A DNA stretch of 12,624 bases, from positions 1 through 12,624 of the forward strand of contig CALEOQ010000334.1 in NCBI GenBank assembly GCA_937910255.1, in the 5' to 3' direction. Positions 5,613-12,624 of this stretch are shown in pieces. The notes below the pieces were generated by a model. That model had not been told where the DNA came from. It did not search any database and saw only the letters and a program-made list of their open reading frames with translations. The stretch comes from an uncultured Caulobacteraceae bacterium. Its GTDB lineage: Bacteria; Pseudomonadota; Alphaproteobacteria; Caulobacterales; Caulobacteraceae. A program made the translations under genes and the position numbers. The number at the start of each line of letters is the position of its first letter. The first letter of the stretch is position 1.

Positions 5613-6680
5613 GTGACCACACCACTGCTCTCCCGCGGGCCCTCGCTCGCCGAACTGGACGAGCGGGCGCGCGACATCTTCCGCCGCATCGTCGAGAGCT
5701 ATCTCGACACCGGCGAGCCGGTGGGCTCGCGCACCCTCTCCCGCGGCGGGGTCTCCCTCTCGCCCGCCTCCATCCGCAACACCATGCAGGACCTGACCCA
5801 GCTGGGCCTGCTGGGGGCGCCGCACATCAGCGCCGGGCGATTGCCGACCCATGCGGGCCTGCGCCTGTTCGTCGACGGCCTGCTGGAGGTCGGCGATGTG
5901 GGGGAGGATGAGCGGCGGCTGATCGAGACGCGCCTGCGGGTGCAGGGCCGCAGCTTCGAAGAAGCGCTGAACGAGGCGTCCTCCCTGCTGTCGGGTCTGG
6001 CCGGCGGGGCCGGCGTGGTGGTGACCCCGGTGCGCGACGCCGAGGTCAAGCATGTGGAGTTCGTGGCGCTGGGCGGCGACCAGGCCCTGGCGGTCATGGT
6101 CTTCGAGGATGGGGTGGTGGAGAATCGCCTGATGGCGCTGGGCGCCGGCGTCACGCCCTCGTCCCTGCAGGAGGCCTCGAACTTCCTCAACACCAAGCTG
6201 CGCGGCAAGACCCTGGACGACGCCCGCAGCGAGGTGAGCCTCGACCTGGACCGCTCCCGCCGCGAGCTCGACACCAAGGCCGCCCGGCTGGTGGAGGACG
6301 GCCTGGCCGCCTGGGGCGGGGGCGAAGGCTCCGACCGCGCCCTGATCGTGCGGGGCCGGGCCAATCTGCTGGGCGACCGTGAAGCGCTGGAGGACCTGGA
6401 GCGGGTCCGGATGCTGTTCGACGATCTGGAGCAGAAGGAGCAGCTGATCGGCCTGCTGGACGGGGTGCGCGAGGCTCAAGGGGTGCGCATTTTCATCGGC
6501 GCCGAAACGCGACTCTTCTCGCTTTCGGGTTCCTCCGTCATCGCCGCACCCTATATGACGGGCCGACAGAAGGTGCTGGGCGCGATCGGGGTGATCGGCC
6601 CGACCCGCCTGAACTACGCCCGGATCATTCCGTTGGTGGACTACACCGCCAAGGTTCTGGGCCAGGTGATGAACGCGTAA
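5613..6680 (+). CDS. hrcA: Heat-inducible transcription repressor HrcA
   Basis: HrcA represses chaperonin genes by binding the CIRCE operator, and its folding depends on GroEL. The 355-residue protein has the N-terminal winged helix (about 14-85) with EPVGSRTLSR (35-44), SPASIRNTMQDLTQLGLL (50-67) and SAGRLPTHAGLRLFVD (73-88). A GAF-like ligand/dimerisation region follows, and the C-terminal conserved GAIGVIGPTRLNYARIIPLV is present. The start is GTG at 5613, which gives the normal N-terminal length; no well-spaced Shine-Dalgarno is visible, so the start is slightly uncertain. It is followed 11 bases later by grpE, the standard hrcA-grpE pair. Confidence 0.96.
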   Translation: MTTPLLSRGPSLAELDERARDIFRRIVESYLDTGEPVGSRTLSRGGVSLSPASIRNTMQDLTQLGLLGAPHISAGRLPTHAGLRLFVDGLLEVGDVGEDERRLIETRLRVQGRSFEEALNEASSLLSGLAGGAGVVVTPVRDAEVKHVEFVALGGDQALAVMVFEDGVVENRLMALGAGVTPSSLQEASNFLNTKLRGKTLDDARSEVSLDLDRSRRELDTKAARLVEDGLAAWGGGEGSDRALIVRGRANLLGDREALEDLERVRMLFDDLEQKEQLIGLLDGVREAQGVRIFIGAETRLFSLSGSSVIAAPYMTGRQKVLGAIGVIGPTRLNYARIIPLVDYTAKVLGQVMNA

Positions 6681-6691
6681 GGAAAAGAAGC

Positions 6692-7312
6692 ATGTCCGAC
6701 GATCACACGCCGGCCGAAACTGAAGCCGTCGCCGACGCCGCCATCGAGATGATGGAGGCCCTGAAGGCCGAGAACGCCTCCCTCAAGGAGCAGGTGCTCC
6801 GCTTCGCCGCCGAGGCCGAGAACACCAAGCGCCGGGCCGAGCGCGAGGCCAATGACGCGCGGGCCTACGCCATCCAGAAGTTCGCCCGCGATCTGTTGAG
6901 CGCCGCCGACAGCCTGTCGCGGGCCACCGCCGCGGCGCCCGCCGATCTCGACGACCCGGCGGTGAAGAACTTCGTCCTCGGCGTCGAGATGACCGAGAAG
7001 GCCCTGCAGAGCGCCTTCGAGGGCAATGGCCTGAAGAAGATCGACCCGCCCCGCGGCGAGAAGTTCGACCCCCACAAGCACCAGGCGATGATGGAGCAGG
7101 CCGCCGAGGACATCGGCGCCGGCGGCGTCCTGCAGGTGCTGCAGACCGGCTATGAGCTGTTTGGCCGCATCGTGCGCCCGGCCATGGTGGTCGTGGCGGC
7201 CAAGGGCTCCGGCCCGGAGACCAGCGCCCCGCAGGGCGATGGCGCAGGCGGCAATCCCTATGCGGCCGACGACAGCGGCGAGGCCGGCGGCGCGGTGGAC
7301 ACCAAGGCCTGA
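6692..7312 (+). CDS. grpE: GrpE, DnaK nucleotide exchange factor
   Basis: GrpE dimers open the DnaK nucleotide pocket to release ADP, driving the Hsp70 cycle, and act as a thermosensor. The 206-residue protein has an acidic N-terminus, a long coiled coil (about 16-70, ENASLKEQVLRFAAEAENTK), and the C-terminal beta-wing with GEKFDPHKHQAM (122-133) and GYELFGRIVRPAMVVVA (153-169). The last 35 residues are a low-complexity Gly/Asp-rich tail. The hrcA TAA overlaps a TAAGGAA ribosome-binding site ahead of the ATG. A terminator follows immediately, so hrcA-grpE is a two-gene operon. Confidence 0.97.
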   Translation: MSDDHTPAETEAVADAAIEMMEALKAENASLKEQVLRFAAEAENTKRRAEREANDARAYAIQKFARDLLSAADSLSRATAAAPADLDDPAVKNFVLGVEMTEKALQSAFEGNGLKKIDPPRGEKFDPHKHQAMMEQAAEDIGAGGVLQVLQTGYELFGRIVRPAMVVVAAKGSGPETSAPQGDGAGGNPYAADDSGEAGGAVDTKA

Positions 7313-7318
7313 TCCGAT

Positions 7319-7346
7319 AAGCCCCTGGCGCAGTCGCCAGGGGCTT
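7319..7346 (+). terminator. Rho-independent terminator of hrcA-grpE
   Basis: AAGCCCCTGGCG (7319-7330) pairs with CGCCAGGGGCTT (7335-7346) around the loop CAGT, giving a 12-bp stem. It is followed by TCGCC, and the stem's last bases supply CTTT. It begins 6 bases after the grpE stop. Confidence 0.85.
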
Positions 7347-7440
7347 TCGCCTGCCCAGCAAATGAGTAAAGTCCCAAGTCCCTTCCATCGGGGGGCGCCG
7401 GGGAATCGCCCTTCCGGCGCATGGAGGTTCGGACCGCAAC

Positions 7441-8559
7441 ATGAAGCTTACCATCGAACGGGCGGCGCTCCTGAAGGCGCTGGGTCACGTGCAGAGCGCC
7501 GTCGAGCGCCGCAACACCATCCCGATCCTGTCCAATGTGCTGCTCTCGGCCGAGGGCGATCGGCTGAGCTTCTCGGCCACGGACCTGGACCTGGAAATCA
7601 TCGACGAGGCCCTGGCCCAGGTCGATCAGCCCGGTCAGATCACGGCGCCGGCCCACACCCTCTATGAGATCGTGCGCAAGCTGCCCGAGGGGGCCGACGT
7701 CTCCCTGAGCTTCACCGGCGAGGACCCCCGCCTGACGGTCCAGGCCGGGCGTTCGCGGTTCAACCTGCCGGTGCTGCCGGCTGGGGACTTCCCGGTCATG
7801 TCGGCCGAGGGCCTGTCGGCCCGCATCGGCGTGGATGTGAACGAACTCATCCGCCTGATCGACAAGACGCGGTTCGCCATCTCCACCGAGGAGACCCGCT
7901 ACTATCTCAACGGGCTCTATCTGCACGTGGTCAATGACGGCGGCATCCAGAAGCTGCGCGCCGTGGCCACCGACGGCCATCGCTTGGCGCTGGCCGAAAT
8001 GCCCGCCCCGGAAGGCTCGGTGGGCGCGCCCGGCGTGATCGTGCCGCGCAAGACCATCGGCGAGGCGCGCCGCCTGCTGGACGACGCCGGCGAGCAGATC
8101 GACCTGCAGCTGTCGCCCCAGAAGGTGCGTTTCGAGCTGGGCGCCACGGCGCTGACCTCCAAGGTCATCGACGGCTCCTTCCCCGACTATGGCCGCGTGA
8201 TCCCCAAGGACAACGACCGCATCCTGCGGGTGGACAACAAGCTGTTCGCCAAGGCCGTCGACCGGGTGGCCACCATCTCGGCGGAGAAGAGCCGCTCGGT
8301 GCGCATGGCCATCGAGCCCGGCCGCATCATCCTGACGGTCCGCAACATGGAGGCCGGCCAGGCGGTCGAGGAGATCGAGGCCGACTATTCCGGCGAGTCC
8401 TTCGAACTGTCCTTCAACGCCCGCTACATCCTGGACGTCACCGACCAGATCACCGCGCCGGAGGCCGAGTTCCGCTTCGGCGGCCCCAACGATCCGGCCC
8501 TGGTGCTCGATCCGAGCGACGGCGACGTCCAGTATGTGCTGATGCCCCTGCGGGTCTAG
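7441..8559 (+). CDS. dnaN: DNA polymerase III beta subunit (sliding clamp)
   Basis: DnaN forms the dimeric ring that tethers DNA polymerase III to DNA and docks many repair proteins. The 372-residue protein has the expected three-domain length, starts MKLTIERAALLKALGHVQSA, contains NTIPILSNVLL near 22-32, and ends YVLMPLRV, the conserved C-terminus at the partner-binding cleft. The ATG at 7441 is the canonical start; the only visible GGAGG (7423-7427) is 13 bases away, a long spacing. The 94-base gap from the grpE terminator should hold its promoter, which I cannot place confidently. Its neighbour downstream is metE on the opposite strand, not recF. Confidence 0.98.
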   Translation: MKLTIERAALLKALGHVQSAVERRNTIPILSNVLLSAEGDRLSFSATDLDLEIIDEALAQVDQPGQITAPAHTLYEIVRKLPEGADVSLSFTGEDPRLTVQAGRSRFNLPVLPAGDFPVMSAEGLSARIGVDVNELIRLIDKTRFAISTEETRYYLNGLYLHVVNDGGIQKLRAVATDGHRLALAEMPAPEGSVGAPGVIVPRKTIGEARRLLDDAGEQIDLQLSPQKVRFELGATALTSKVIDGSFPDYGRVIPKDNDRILRVDNKLFAKAVDRVATISAEKSRSVRMAIEPGRIILTVRNMEAGQAVEEIEADYSGESFELSFNARYILDVTDQITAPEAEFRFGGPNDPALVLDPSDGDVQYVLMPLRV

Positions 8560-8606
8560 AGCGCGTTCCGATAAGTGGACACCGGTTATCGGATCAGAAC
8601 GCGCTC
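8559..8606. repeat. 48-bp imperfect palindrome between dnaN and metE
   Basis: GAGCGCGTT (8559-8567) pairs with AACGCGCTC (8598-8606), and internally TCCGATAA (8567-8574) with TTATCGGA (8586-8593), enclosing AGTGGACACCGG. From memory this AAGTGGA-ACCGGTT palindrome type is a dispersed repeat found in many alphaproteobacterial genomes. It overlaps the last base of the dnaN stop codon and sits between convergent genes, so it may serve as a bidirectional transcription stop, although no U-tract follows on either strand. Confidence 0.7.
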
Positions 8607-8618
8607 AAGTTTCAGGCT

Positions 8619-10931
8619 CTAGGCTTCGGCCTCGGCCCGAAGACGCCGGGCCGCCTCGACCATGGCGGCCACGGCGGGCTTCACCTCGGCCCAGCCGCGG
8701 GTCTTCAGGCCGCAGTCGGGATTGACCCACAGCTGATCGGCCGACAGCCGCTGGCCCGCCAGGCGCAGCAGGTCGGCCATCTCGCCAACCGACGGCACAC
8801 GGGGCGAGTGGATGTCATAGAGGCCCGGCCCGATCTGGGCGAAATAGCGATAGTCCGCAAAGGCCTCGAGCAGCTCCATCTGAGACCGCGCGGTCTCGAT
8901 GGAGATGACATCGGCGTCCATCTGGCCGATGGCGCCGATGATCTCGTTGAACTCCGAATAGCACATATGGGTGTGGACCTGGGTCGCAGGCCCCGCCACC
9001 GCGGCGCTGAGCCGGAAACAGGCCACCGTCCACTCCAGATGCGCCGCCTGCTGCGCCTTGCGAAGCGGCAGGCCTTCGCGCAGGGCCGCCTCGTCGATCT
9101 GGATGATCACGGCGCCGGCCGCCTCGAGGTCGGCCACCTCGTCGCGGATGGCCAGCGCGATCTGGCGGCAGGTCTCCTGGCGGGGCATGTCGTCGCGGAC
9201 GAAGGACCACTGCAGGATGGTCACCGGCCCGGTCAGCATCCCCTTCACCGGCCGGCGCGTCAGGGACTGGGCGTAGCGCCACCAGTCCACGGTCATCGGA
9301 CGCGGCCTGGCCACATCCCCATAGATGATCGGCGGGCGCACGCAGCGCGAGCCATAGGACTGCACCCAGGCATACTCGGTGAAGGCGAAGCCCGACAGCT
9401 GCTCGCCGAAATACTGCACCATGTCGTTGCGCTCGAACTCCCCATGCACCAGCACGTCGAGCCCGACGCTTTCCTGCCAACGGATCGCCATGCGGGTCTC
9501 GTCCTCCAGGAAGGCCTGGTAGGCGCCGGGCTCGAGACGTCCGCGAGCCTGGTCGGCGCGAGCCTTGCGCACCGCCTGGGTCTGGGGAAAGGAGCCGATG
9601 GTGGTGGTCGGGTAGGCCGGCAGGTTCAAAACCTTCGCCTGCAGGGCCAGGCGTTCGGCCACCGGCGCGGCCCGGCCGGTCATCTGCGGCGTCACCGCCG
9701 CCATGCGGGCCTGGACCGCCAGGTCGCGGACCTTGGGCGAGGCCCGGCGGGCGGCCAGGGCGGCGTCGGAGGCGGCCAGGGCCTCGGCCACGGCGCCGCG
9801 GCCCTCGTTCAGGGCGCGGGCCAGGATGGCCAGCTCCTCCAGCTTCTGCACGCCAAAGGCCAGCCAGCTGGCGACCTCGGGATCGAGCTTGGCCTCGGCG
9901 GTCAGGTCGAGGGGCGCGTGCAGCAGGGAGCAGGACGGCGCCAGCAGAACGCGCCGGCCGCTGGCGACCACCGGCTCCAGCCGGTCCAGCAGGGCGGTGA
10001 GATCGGCCCGCCAGATGTTGCGCCCATCCACCACGCCCAGCGACAGCACGAGATCGGCGGGCGCCTTGGCCAGCGCCTGGTCCAGATCGCCCGGCCCCCG
10101 CACCAGGTCCAGATGCAGCCCTGCCACAGGCAGGGACAGGGCCAGGTCGAGATTGTCGTCCAGGCCTGCGAAATAGGGGGTGAGCATCAGCTTCAGCCCC
10201 GGCGCGGCCTCCCCCAGGGCTCCATAGGCGCGGGCGAAGGCGGCGCGGTCCTTGTCGTCGAGGTCCAGCGCCAGGGCCGGCTCGTCCATCTGCACCCAGT
10301 CGGCGCCGGCCGCCGCCAGCCGCCGCAGGATCTCGCCATAGACCGGCAGCAGCGCGTCCAGCAGGTCGCGAGGGTCCGACCCGTCCCGGGCCTTGGCCAG
10401 CTTCAGCCAGGTCACCGGGCCGATCAGCACCGGCCGGGTGTGGCGGCCCTGGGCGCGGGCCTCGAGGAACTCATCCACCGGCTTGGTTGAACCAAGCGCG
10501 AAGGTCTGGCCGGCGGCCAGTTCAGGGGCCAGGTAGTGATAGTTGGTGTCGAACCACTTGGTCATTTCGCAGGCCGTGGCGTCCTGGCCGCAGCAGCCGG
10601 TCTCCTGCTCGCCCGACCGGGCCCCCCGGGCCATGGCGAAATAGAGCGCCAGCCCCTGAGCGCCTGTGAAGCGCGGCGGGACGGCGCCGACCATCAAGGT
10701 GGCGTCGAGCACCTGGTCGTAGAGGGAGAAATCGTTGCTCGGCAGGATGTCGACCCCCAGCTCAGCCTGGCGGGTCCAGCCCTCGCGGCGAAGGTCAGCG
10801 GCGGTCTGCAGGAGGCCCGCCTGGTCGAGGCGGCCGGACCAGAAGCGTTCGAGGGCCGTCTTGAGCTGGCGGCGGGGGCCGATGCGGGGAAAGCCGAGAT
10901 TGGCGACCAGGACGGATGGGGTGGCGGGCAT
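8619..10931 (-). CDS. metE: Cobalamin-independent methionine synthase MetE
   Basis: MetE transfers a methyl group from 5-methyltetrahydropteroyltri-glutamate to homocysteine, the last step of methionine synthesis, without vitamin B12. The 770-residue protein has both halves: the N-terminal NLGFPRIGPRRQLK repeat domain and the catalytic C-terminal domain. The zinc ligands are H655 and C657 (THMCYSEF), E679 (ISIETARS) and C740 (NPDCGLKTRG), with spacings identical to E. coli MetE (641/643/665/726). The frame runs on upstream to 11039. I chose the ATG at 10931 because AAGGAG at 10942-10937 is 5 bases ahead and it yields the usual N-terminus. A cobalamin riboswitch lies about 300 bases upstream, as expected for repression when B12 allows MetH to work. 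Its position between dnaN and recF is unusual. Confidence 0.97.
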   Translation of the reverse strand: MPATPSVLVANLGFPRIGPRRQLKTALERFWSGRLDQAGLLQTAADLRREGWTRQAELGVDILPSNDFSLYDQVLDATLMVGAVPPRFTGAQGLALYFAMARGARSGEQETGCCGQDATACEMTKWFDTNYHYLAPELAAGQTFALGSTKPVDEFLEARAQGRHTRPVLIGPVTWLKLAKARDGSDPRDLLDALLPVYGEILRRLAAAGADWVQMDEPALALDLDDKDRAAFARAYGALGEAAPGLKLMLTPYFAGLDDNLDLALSLPVAGLHLDLVRGPGDLDQALAKAPADLVLSLGVVDGRNIWRADLTALLDRLEPVVASGRRVLLAPSCSLLHAPLDLTAEAKLDPEVASWLAFGVQKLEELAILARALNEGRGAVAEALAASDAALAARRASPKVRDLAVQARMAAVTPQMTGRAAPVAERLALQAKVLNLPAYPTTTIGSFPQTQAVRKARADQARGRLEPGAYQAFLEDETRMAIRWQESVGLDVLVHGEFERNDMVQYFGEQLSGFAFTEYAWVQSYGSRCVRPPIIYGDVARPRPMTVDWWRYAQSLTRRPVKGMLTGPVTILQWSFVRDDMPRQETCRQIALAIRDEVADLEAAGAVIIQIDEAALREGLPLRKAQQAAHLEWTVACFRLSAAVAGPATQVHTHMCYSEFNEIIGAIGQMDADVISIETARSQMELLEAFADYRYFAQIGPGLYDIHSPRVPSVGEMADLLRLAGQRLSADQLWVNPDCGLKTRGWAEVKPAVAAMVEAARRLRAEAEA

Positions 10932-11017
10932 GGGATCTCCTTCGCCGGCGCAGGACGCGCAGGCGGGATTTGAGGGCTGGGATCTGGAGGCGGGTCTGGG
11001 GAGCGCGGGCCGACGGC

Positions 11018-11089
11018 TTAGGTGCGCCGACGGCCCCATCGCATTCGACGTGGGGTCAGGATCAGCTTCGGCTCTGGCGAAGGCGCCAT
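11018..11089 (-). CDS. Putative 23-codon upstream ORF in the metE leader
   Basis: Between the riboswitch and metE, ATG at 11089 is preceded by GGGAGG (11100-11095) at the ideal 5-base spacing. It opens an ORF of 23 codons (starts MAPSPEPKLILTPRR, very Arg-rich end, TAA at 11020-11018). It is out of frame with metE and ends 86 bases before it. No methionine run is present, so it is not an obvious attenuator peptide. It could be the translational target of the riboswitch with downstream polarity effects, or chance. Confidence 0.3.
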   Translation of the reverse strand: MAPSPEPKLILTPRRMRWGRRRT

Positions 11090-11171
11090 GGCGGCCTCCC
11101 GTTCAGGTCAAGGACAGGACGGAGGCTTTGCGGCAGGCGCGGACGGGCGCAGGGATCGCCGCGAGACGGGA

Positions 11172-11205
11172 GTCCGGGCGTGCGCACGATGCGACCCGCC
11201 GGGAC
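11172..11205 (-). promoter_or_regulatory. GC-rich hairpin just downstream of riboswitch
   Basis: GTCC (11172-11175)/GGAC (11202-11205), GGCG (11177-11180)/CGCC (11197-11200) and CGCA (11183-11186)/TGCG (11190-11193) stack into one interrupted stem, 25 bases after the aptamer in the metE transcript. There is no U-tract, so it is not a classical terminator. It may be part of the expression platform or simply GC-rich leader. Confidence 0.3.
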
Positions 11206-11229
11206 CCCCCGCCCGAGGACGTTATCTGA

Positions 11230-11414
11230 CGCGGCAGGTCTCCTGGCTCACGGGTCGAAGCGGCTGTCTGGCCTTCCCGACGGGGTTTCCGTCAGTGACA
11301 CGATCGACAGCCGCTCGCCGCTTACAGTTGCGGGGACAGCTCCGGAGTCGGGGCATGGCAAGACCCTCACCGGATTCCCTCTTAGCTCCGGGCCCGAAGG
11401 CCCGCAGAACCGCG
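11230..11414 (-). promoter_or_regulatory. Cobalamin (adenosylcobalamin) riboswitch upstream of metE
   Basis: Read on the minus strand this is a full cobalamin aptamer. P1 arms CGCGG (11414-11410) and CCGCG (11234-11230) close the element. The conserved AAGAGGGAATCCGGTG core lies near 11383-11368, the B12-box segment with CCGCAACTGTAAGCGG near 11335-11318, and the terminal CCAGGAGACCTGCC at 11246-11233. It precedes metE, a classic target: bound B12 lowers expression of the B12-independent enzyme. The metE start codon is about 300 bases further on, so it cannot directly mask the metE ribosome-binding site by local pairing. Termination or control through the leader is more likely. Confidence 0.95.
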
Positions 11415-11422
11415 ACCCTGTC

Positions 11423-11451
11423 ACCTAAGCCAAGGGGGGAAGCTGCGTCAA
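11423..11451 (-). promoter_or_regulatory. Sigma-70 promoter for the metE leader
   Basis: On the minus strand TTGACG (11451-11446) and TTAGGT (11428-11423) are spaced by exactly 17 bases. The implied start, near 11416, falls just ahead of the riboswitch P1 stem at 11414, which independently supports the call. Confidence 0.7.
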
Positions 11452-11454
11452 GGG

Positions 11455-11478
11455 TCACATAAAGATATCCTTATGTGA
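11455..11478. promoter_or_regulatory. 24-bp palindromic operator upstream of metE promoter
   Basis: TCACATAA (11455-11462) and TTATGTGA (11471-11478) are perfect arms around AGATATCC, whose core GATATC is itself palindromic; only one symmetric pair mismatches across 24 bases. It is AT-rich in a GC-rich genome and lies 3 bases upstream of the metE -35 box. It resembles, from memory, the ATAAAGATAT-type palindromes of ArsR-family SahR methionine regulators. It could also serve recF, which starts 61 bases to the right. Confidence 0.7.
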
Positions 11479-11480
11479 TT

Positions 11481-11543
11481 ATGCGTCGCACCCGACCGGA
11501 GGCTTCGCCCCGGACGCGGAAACCGGCTATGAGCCGTACGTGA
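11481..11543 (+). CDS. Possible 20-codon leader ORF overlapping the recF start
   Basis: ATG at 11481 opens a 20-codon ORF (starts MRRTRPEASPRTR) whose TGA overlaps the GTG of recF in a GTGA arrangement. RecF itself lacks a good ribosome-binding site, so coupling from this ORF would explain its initiation. No convincing Shine-Dalgarno precedes the ATG, so this remains weak. Confidence 0.2.
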   Translation: MRRTRPEASPRTRKPAMSRT

Positions 11544-12624
11544 TCCCCGCCGCCCTCACCCGCCTGACCCTCACCGACTTCCGCTCCTATGTCCGCGCCG
11601 AGCTGGAGATGGACGGCCGTCCGGTCGTCCTGGCCGGACCCAATGGGGCGGGCAAGACCAACCTGCTGGAGGCGGTCTCCCTGCTGACGGCCGGACGCGG
11701 CCTGCGCGGCGCGCCCATGGCCGAGATCGGCCGCCGCCTGCCCGGCGGGCCCCGCGGGCGGGCCTGGGCCGTGGCCGCAGAGATCCGCCTGGGCGAGGAG
11801 ACCCTGAAGGTCGGCACCGGGGTGGAGGCGGCCGGCGCGGCCCGGCGCACCGTGCGGCTGGAGGGTGAGACCGTGACGCCGGGACGGCTGTCGGACCTGC
11901 AGCGCCAGGTCTGGCTGACCCCGGCCCAGGATCGCCTGTTCCTGGAGGGCGCCGCCGAGCGCCGAAGGTTCTTCGACCGCCTGGTCTATGCCGCCCGCCC
12001 CGGCCACGCCGCCCAGGCCAGCGCCTACGAAAGGGCCCAGCGCGAGCGCATGCGCCTGCTGACCGACGGGCCGAACGACCCCGCCTGGCTCGCCGCCCTG
12101 GAGGCGCGGATGGGCCTGGCCGGCGCGCAGATGGCCAGCGCCCGGGCCGCCAGCCTGGCTGACCTGCAGGCCGAGATCGACAGCCGCGGCGAACGTCCCT
12201 TCCCCCAGGCGCGGCTCAGCCTCACCGGCGAGTGGGAGCAGATGGCCAGGGACGGCGTCGAGACCGCAGAGATCGAGGCGCGCCTGGTCGCCGCCCTGGC
12301 GTCGGTGCGGGAGCGCGACGCCAACGCTGGCCGCGCCCTGACCGGCCCGCACCGGGGGGACCTGGCCGTCATCCATCTGGAGAAGGACCGCCCGGCCGCC
12401 GAATGCTCCACCGGCGAGCAGAAGGCCCTGATCCTGAACCTGGTCCTGGCCCAGGCGGCGAGACTTTCGCGTGCAGAATCAGCCCCAAACCCTATATTGT
12501 TACTGGATGAAGTCGCTGCACACCTGGACCGCCGACGGCGAGGGGCCCTGTTCGACGAAATCGAGGCGCTCGGCCTGCAGGCATTCCTGACCGGAACCGA
12601 CGAGCACCTGTTCGAAGACCTTCG
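11540..12624 (+). CDS. recF: DNA replication and repair protein RecF, 3' end cut by window
   Basis: RecF is an SMC-like ATPase that, with RecO and RecR, helps load RecA at single-strand gaps. The 361 visible residues, near the full family length of about 360-380, include LTLTDFRSY (10-18), Walker A GPNGAGKT (33-40), the ABC signature STGEQKAL and Walker B ILLLDEVAAHLD near the C-terminus, then LTGTDEHLF. The start is GTG at 11540; no in-frame ATG or TTG lies between it and the upstream promoter region, and it gives the expected N-terminus. No Shine-Dalgarno is evident. The Walker B segment uses consecutive codons ATA TTG TTA, rare for this genome. The reading frame is open to the window end, so the gene is incomplete only by position. 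Confidence 0.95.
   Translation, partial: MIPAALTRLTLTDFRSYVRAELEMDGRPVVLAGPNGAGKTNLLEAVSLLTAGRGLRGAPMAEIGRRLPGGPRGRAWAVAAEIRLGEETLKVGTGVEAAGAARRTVRLEGETVTPGRLSDLQRQVWLTPAQDRLFLEGAAERRRFFDRLVYAARPGHAAQASAYERAQRERMRLLTDGPNDPAWLAALEARMGLAGAQMASARAASLADLQAEIDSRGERPFPQARLSLTGEWEQMARDGVETAEIEARLVAALASVRERDANAGRALTGPHRGDLAVIHLEKDRPAAECSTGEQKALILNLVLAQAARLSRAESAPNPILLLDEVAAHLDRRRRGALFDEIEALGLQAFLTGTDEHLFEDL

Noticed and set aside
8808..10490. 560-codon plus-strand open frame opposite metE
   Set aside because: Composition (His/Gln/Gly/Arg-rich) is the antisense shadow of a GC-rich gene; MetE on the other strand has all catalytic residues.
10932..11039. 36-residue N-terminal extension of MetE
   Set aside because: The ATG at 10931 has a well-spaced AAGGAG and gives the normal N-terminus; the extension is leader RNA.
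10932..11229. SAM-II type riboswitch in the metE leader
   Set aside because: I looked for the conserved SAM-II core and did not see it; only the cobalamin aptamer is recognisable.
11471..12376. 301-codon minus-strand open frame opposite recF
   Set aside because: Antisense shadow of RecF, which has Walker A, signature and Walker B motifs.
1..12624. CRISPR array, transposase, prophage, toxin-antitoxin or tRNA gene
   Set aside because: No regularly spaced repeats, transposase or integrase motifs, or tRNA-like cloverleaf seen. The XRE gene pairs with a DUF2975 membrane protein, not a recognisable toxin.

Overview
The window is the end of a GC-rich contig from an alphaproteobacterium. Gene content and protein sequence (rph / rdgB-hemW-rsmI-yraN / hrcA-grpE / dnaN / recF) fit Caulobacterales, with a Phenylobacterium- or Caulobacter-like genome as my best guess; this is an inference without a database search. 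The first 150 bases are not genomic. Positions 93-150 are an Illumina P5/TruSeq universal adapter with four mismatches, preceded by a 13-T run and 79 bases of unplaceable sequence. The contig therefore starts inside a truncated yraN.

Layout. (1) 151-3053, minus strand: rdgB -> hemW -> rsmI -> yraN, a tightly packed housekeeping operon (nucleotide-pool cleaning, haem chaperone, 16S rRNA methylation, YraN nuclease-like protein) with two 4-base start/stop overlaps on TTG and GTG starts. (2) 3054-4491, plus strand: an AT-rich, palindrome-bearing intergenic region, a 36-residue membrane peptide, a DUF2975 four-helix membrane protein, a YozG-like Cro/C1 regulator, then a 35-residue ORF behind a cluster of inverted repeats. 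This is the only accessory-looking block. (3) 4492-4734: a long perfect stem-loop and dispersed-repeat-like palindromes. (4) rph (minus) diverges from hrcA-grpE (plus), the heat-shock repressor and DnaK nucleotide exchange factor, which end at a clear terminator. (5) dnaN (plus) converges with metE (minus) across a palindromic repeat. (6) metE has a long leader: promoter, cobalamin riboswitch, hairpin, a possible 23-codon upstream ORF, then metE. A 24-bp palindrome lies just upstream of the promoter. (7) recF (plus) runs off the right end nearly complete.

How it works together. Most genes are housekeeping. The regulatory logic worth attention is at metE: the B12 riboswitch should shut off the B12-independent methionine synthase when cobalamin is available, and the upstream palindrome suggests a second, protein-based control. 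I found no convincing new defence, mobile or biosynthetic system. The best candidates for undescribed biology are the DUF2975/regulator/micro-protein block and the layered metE leader.
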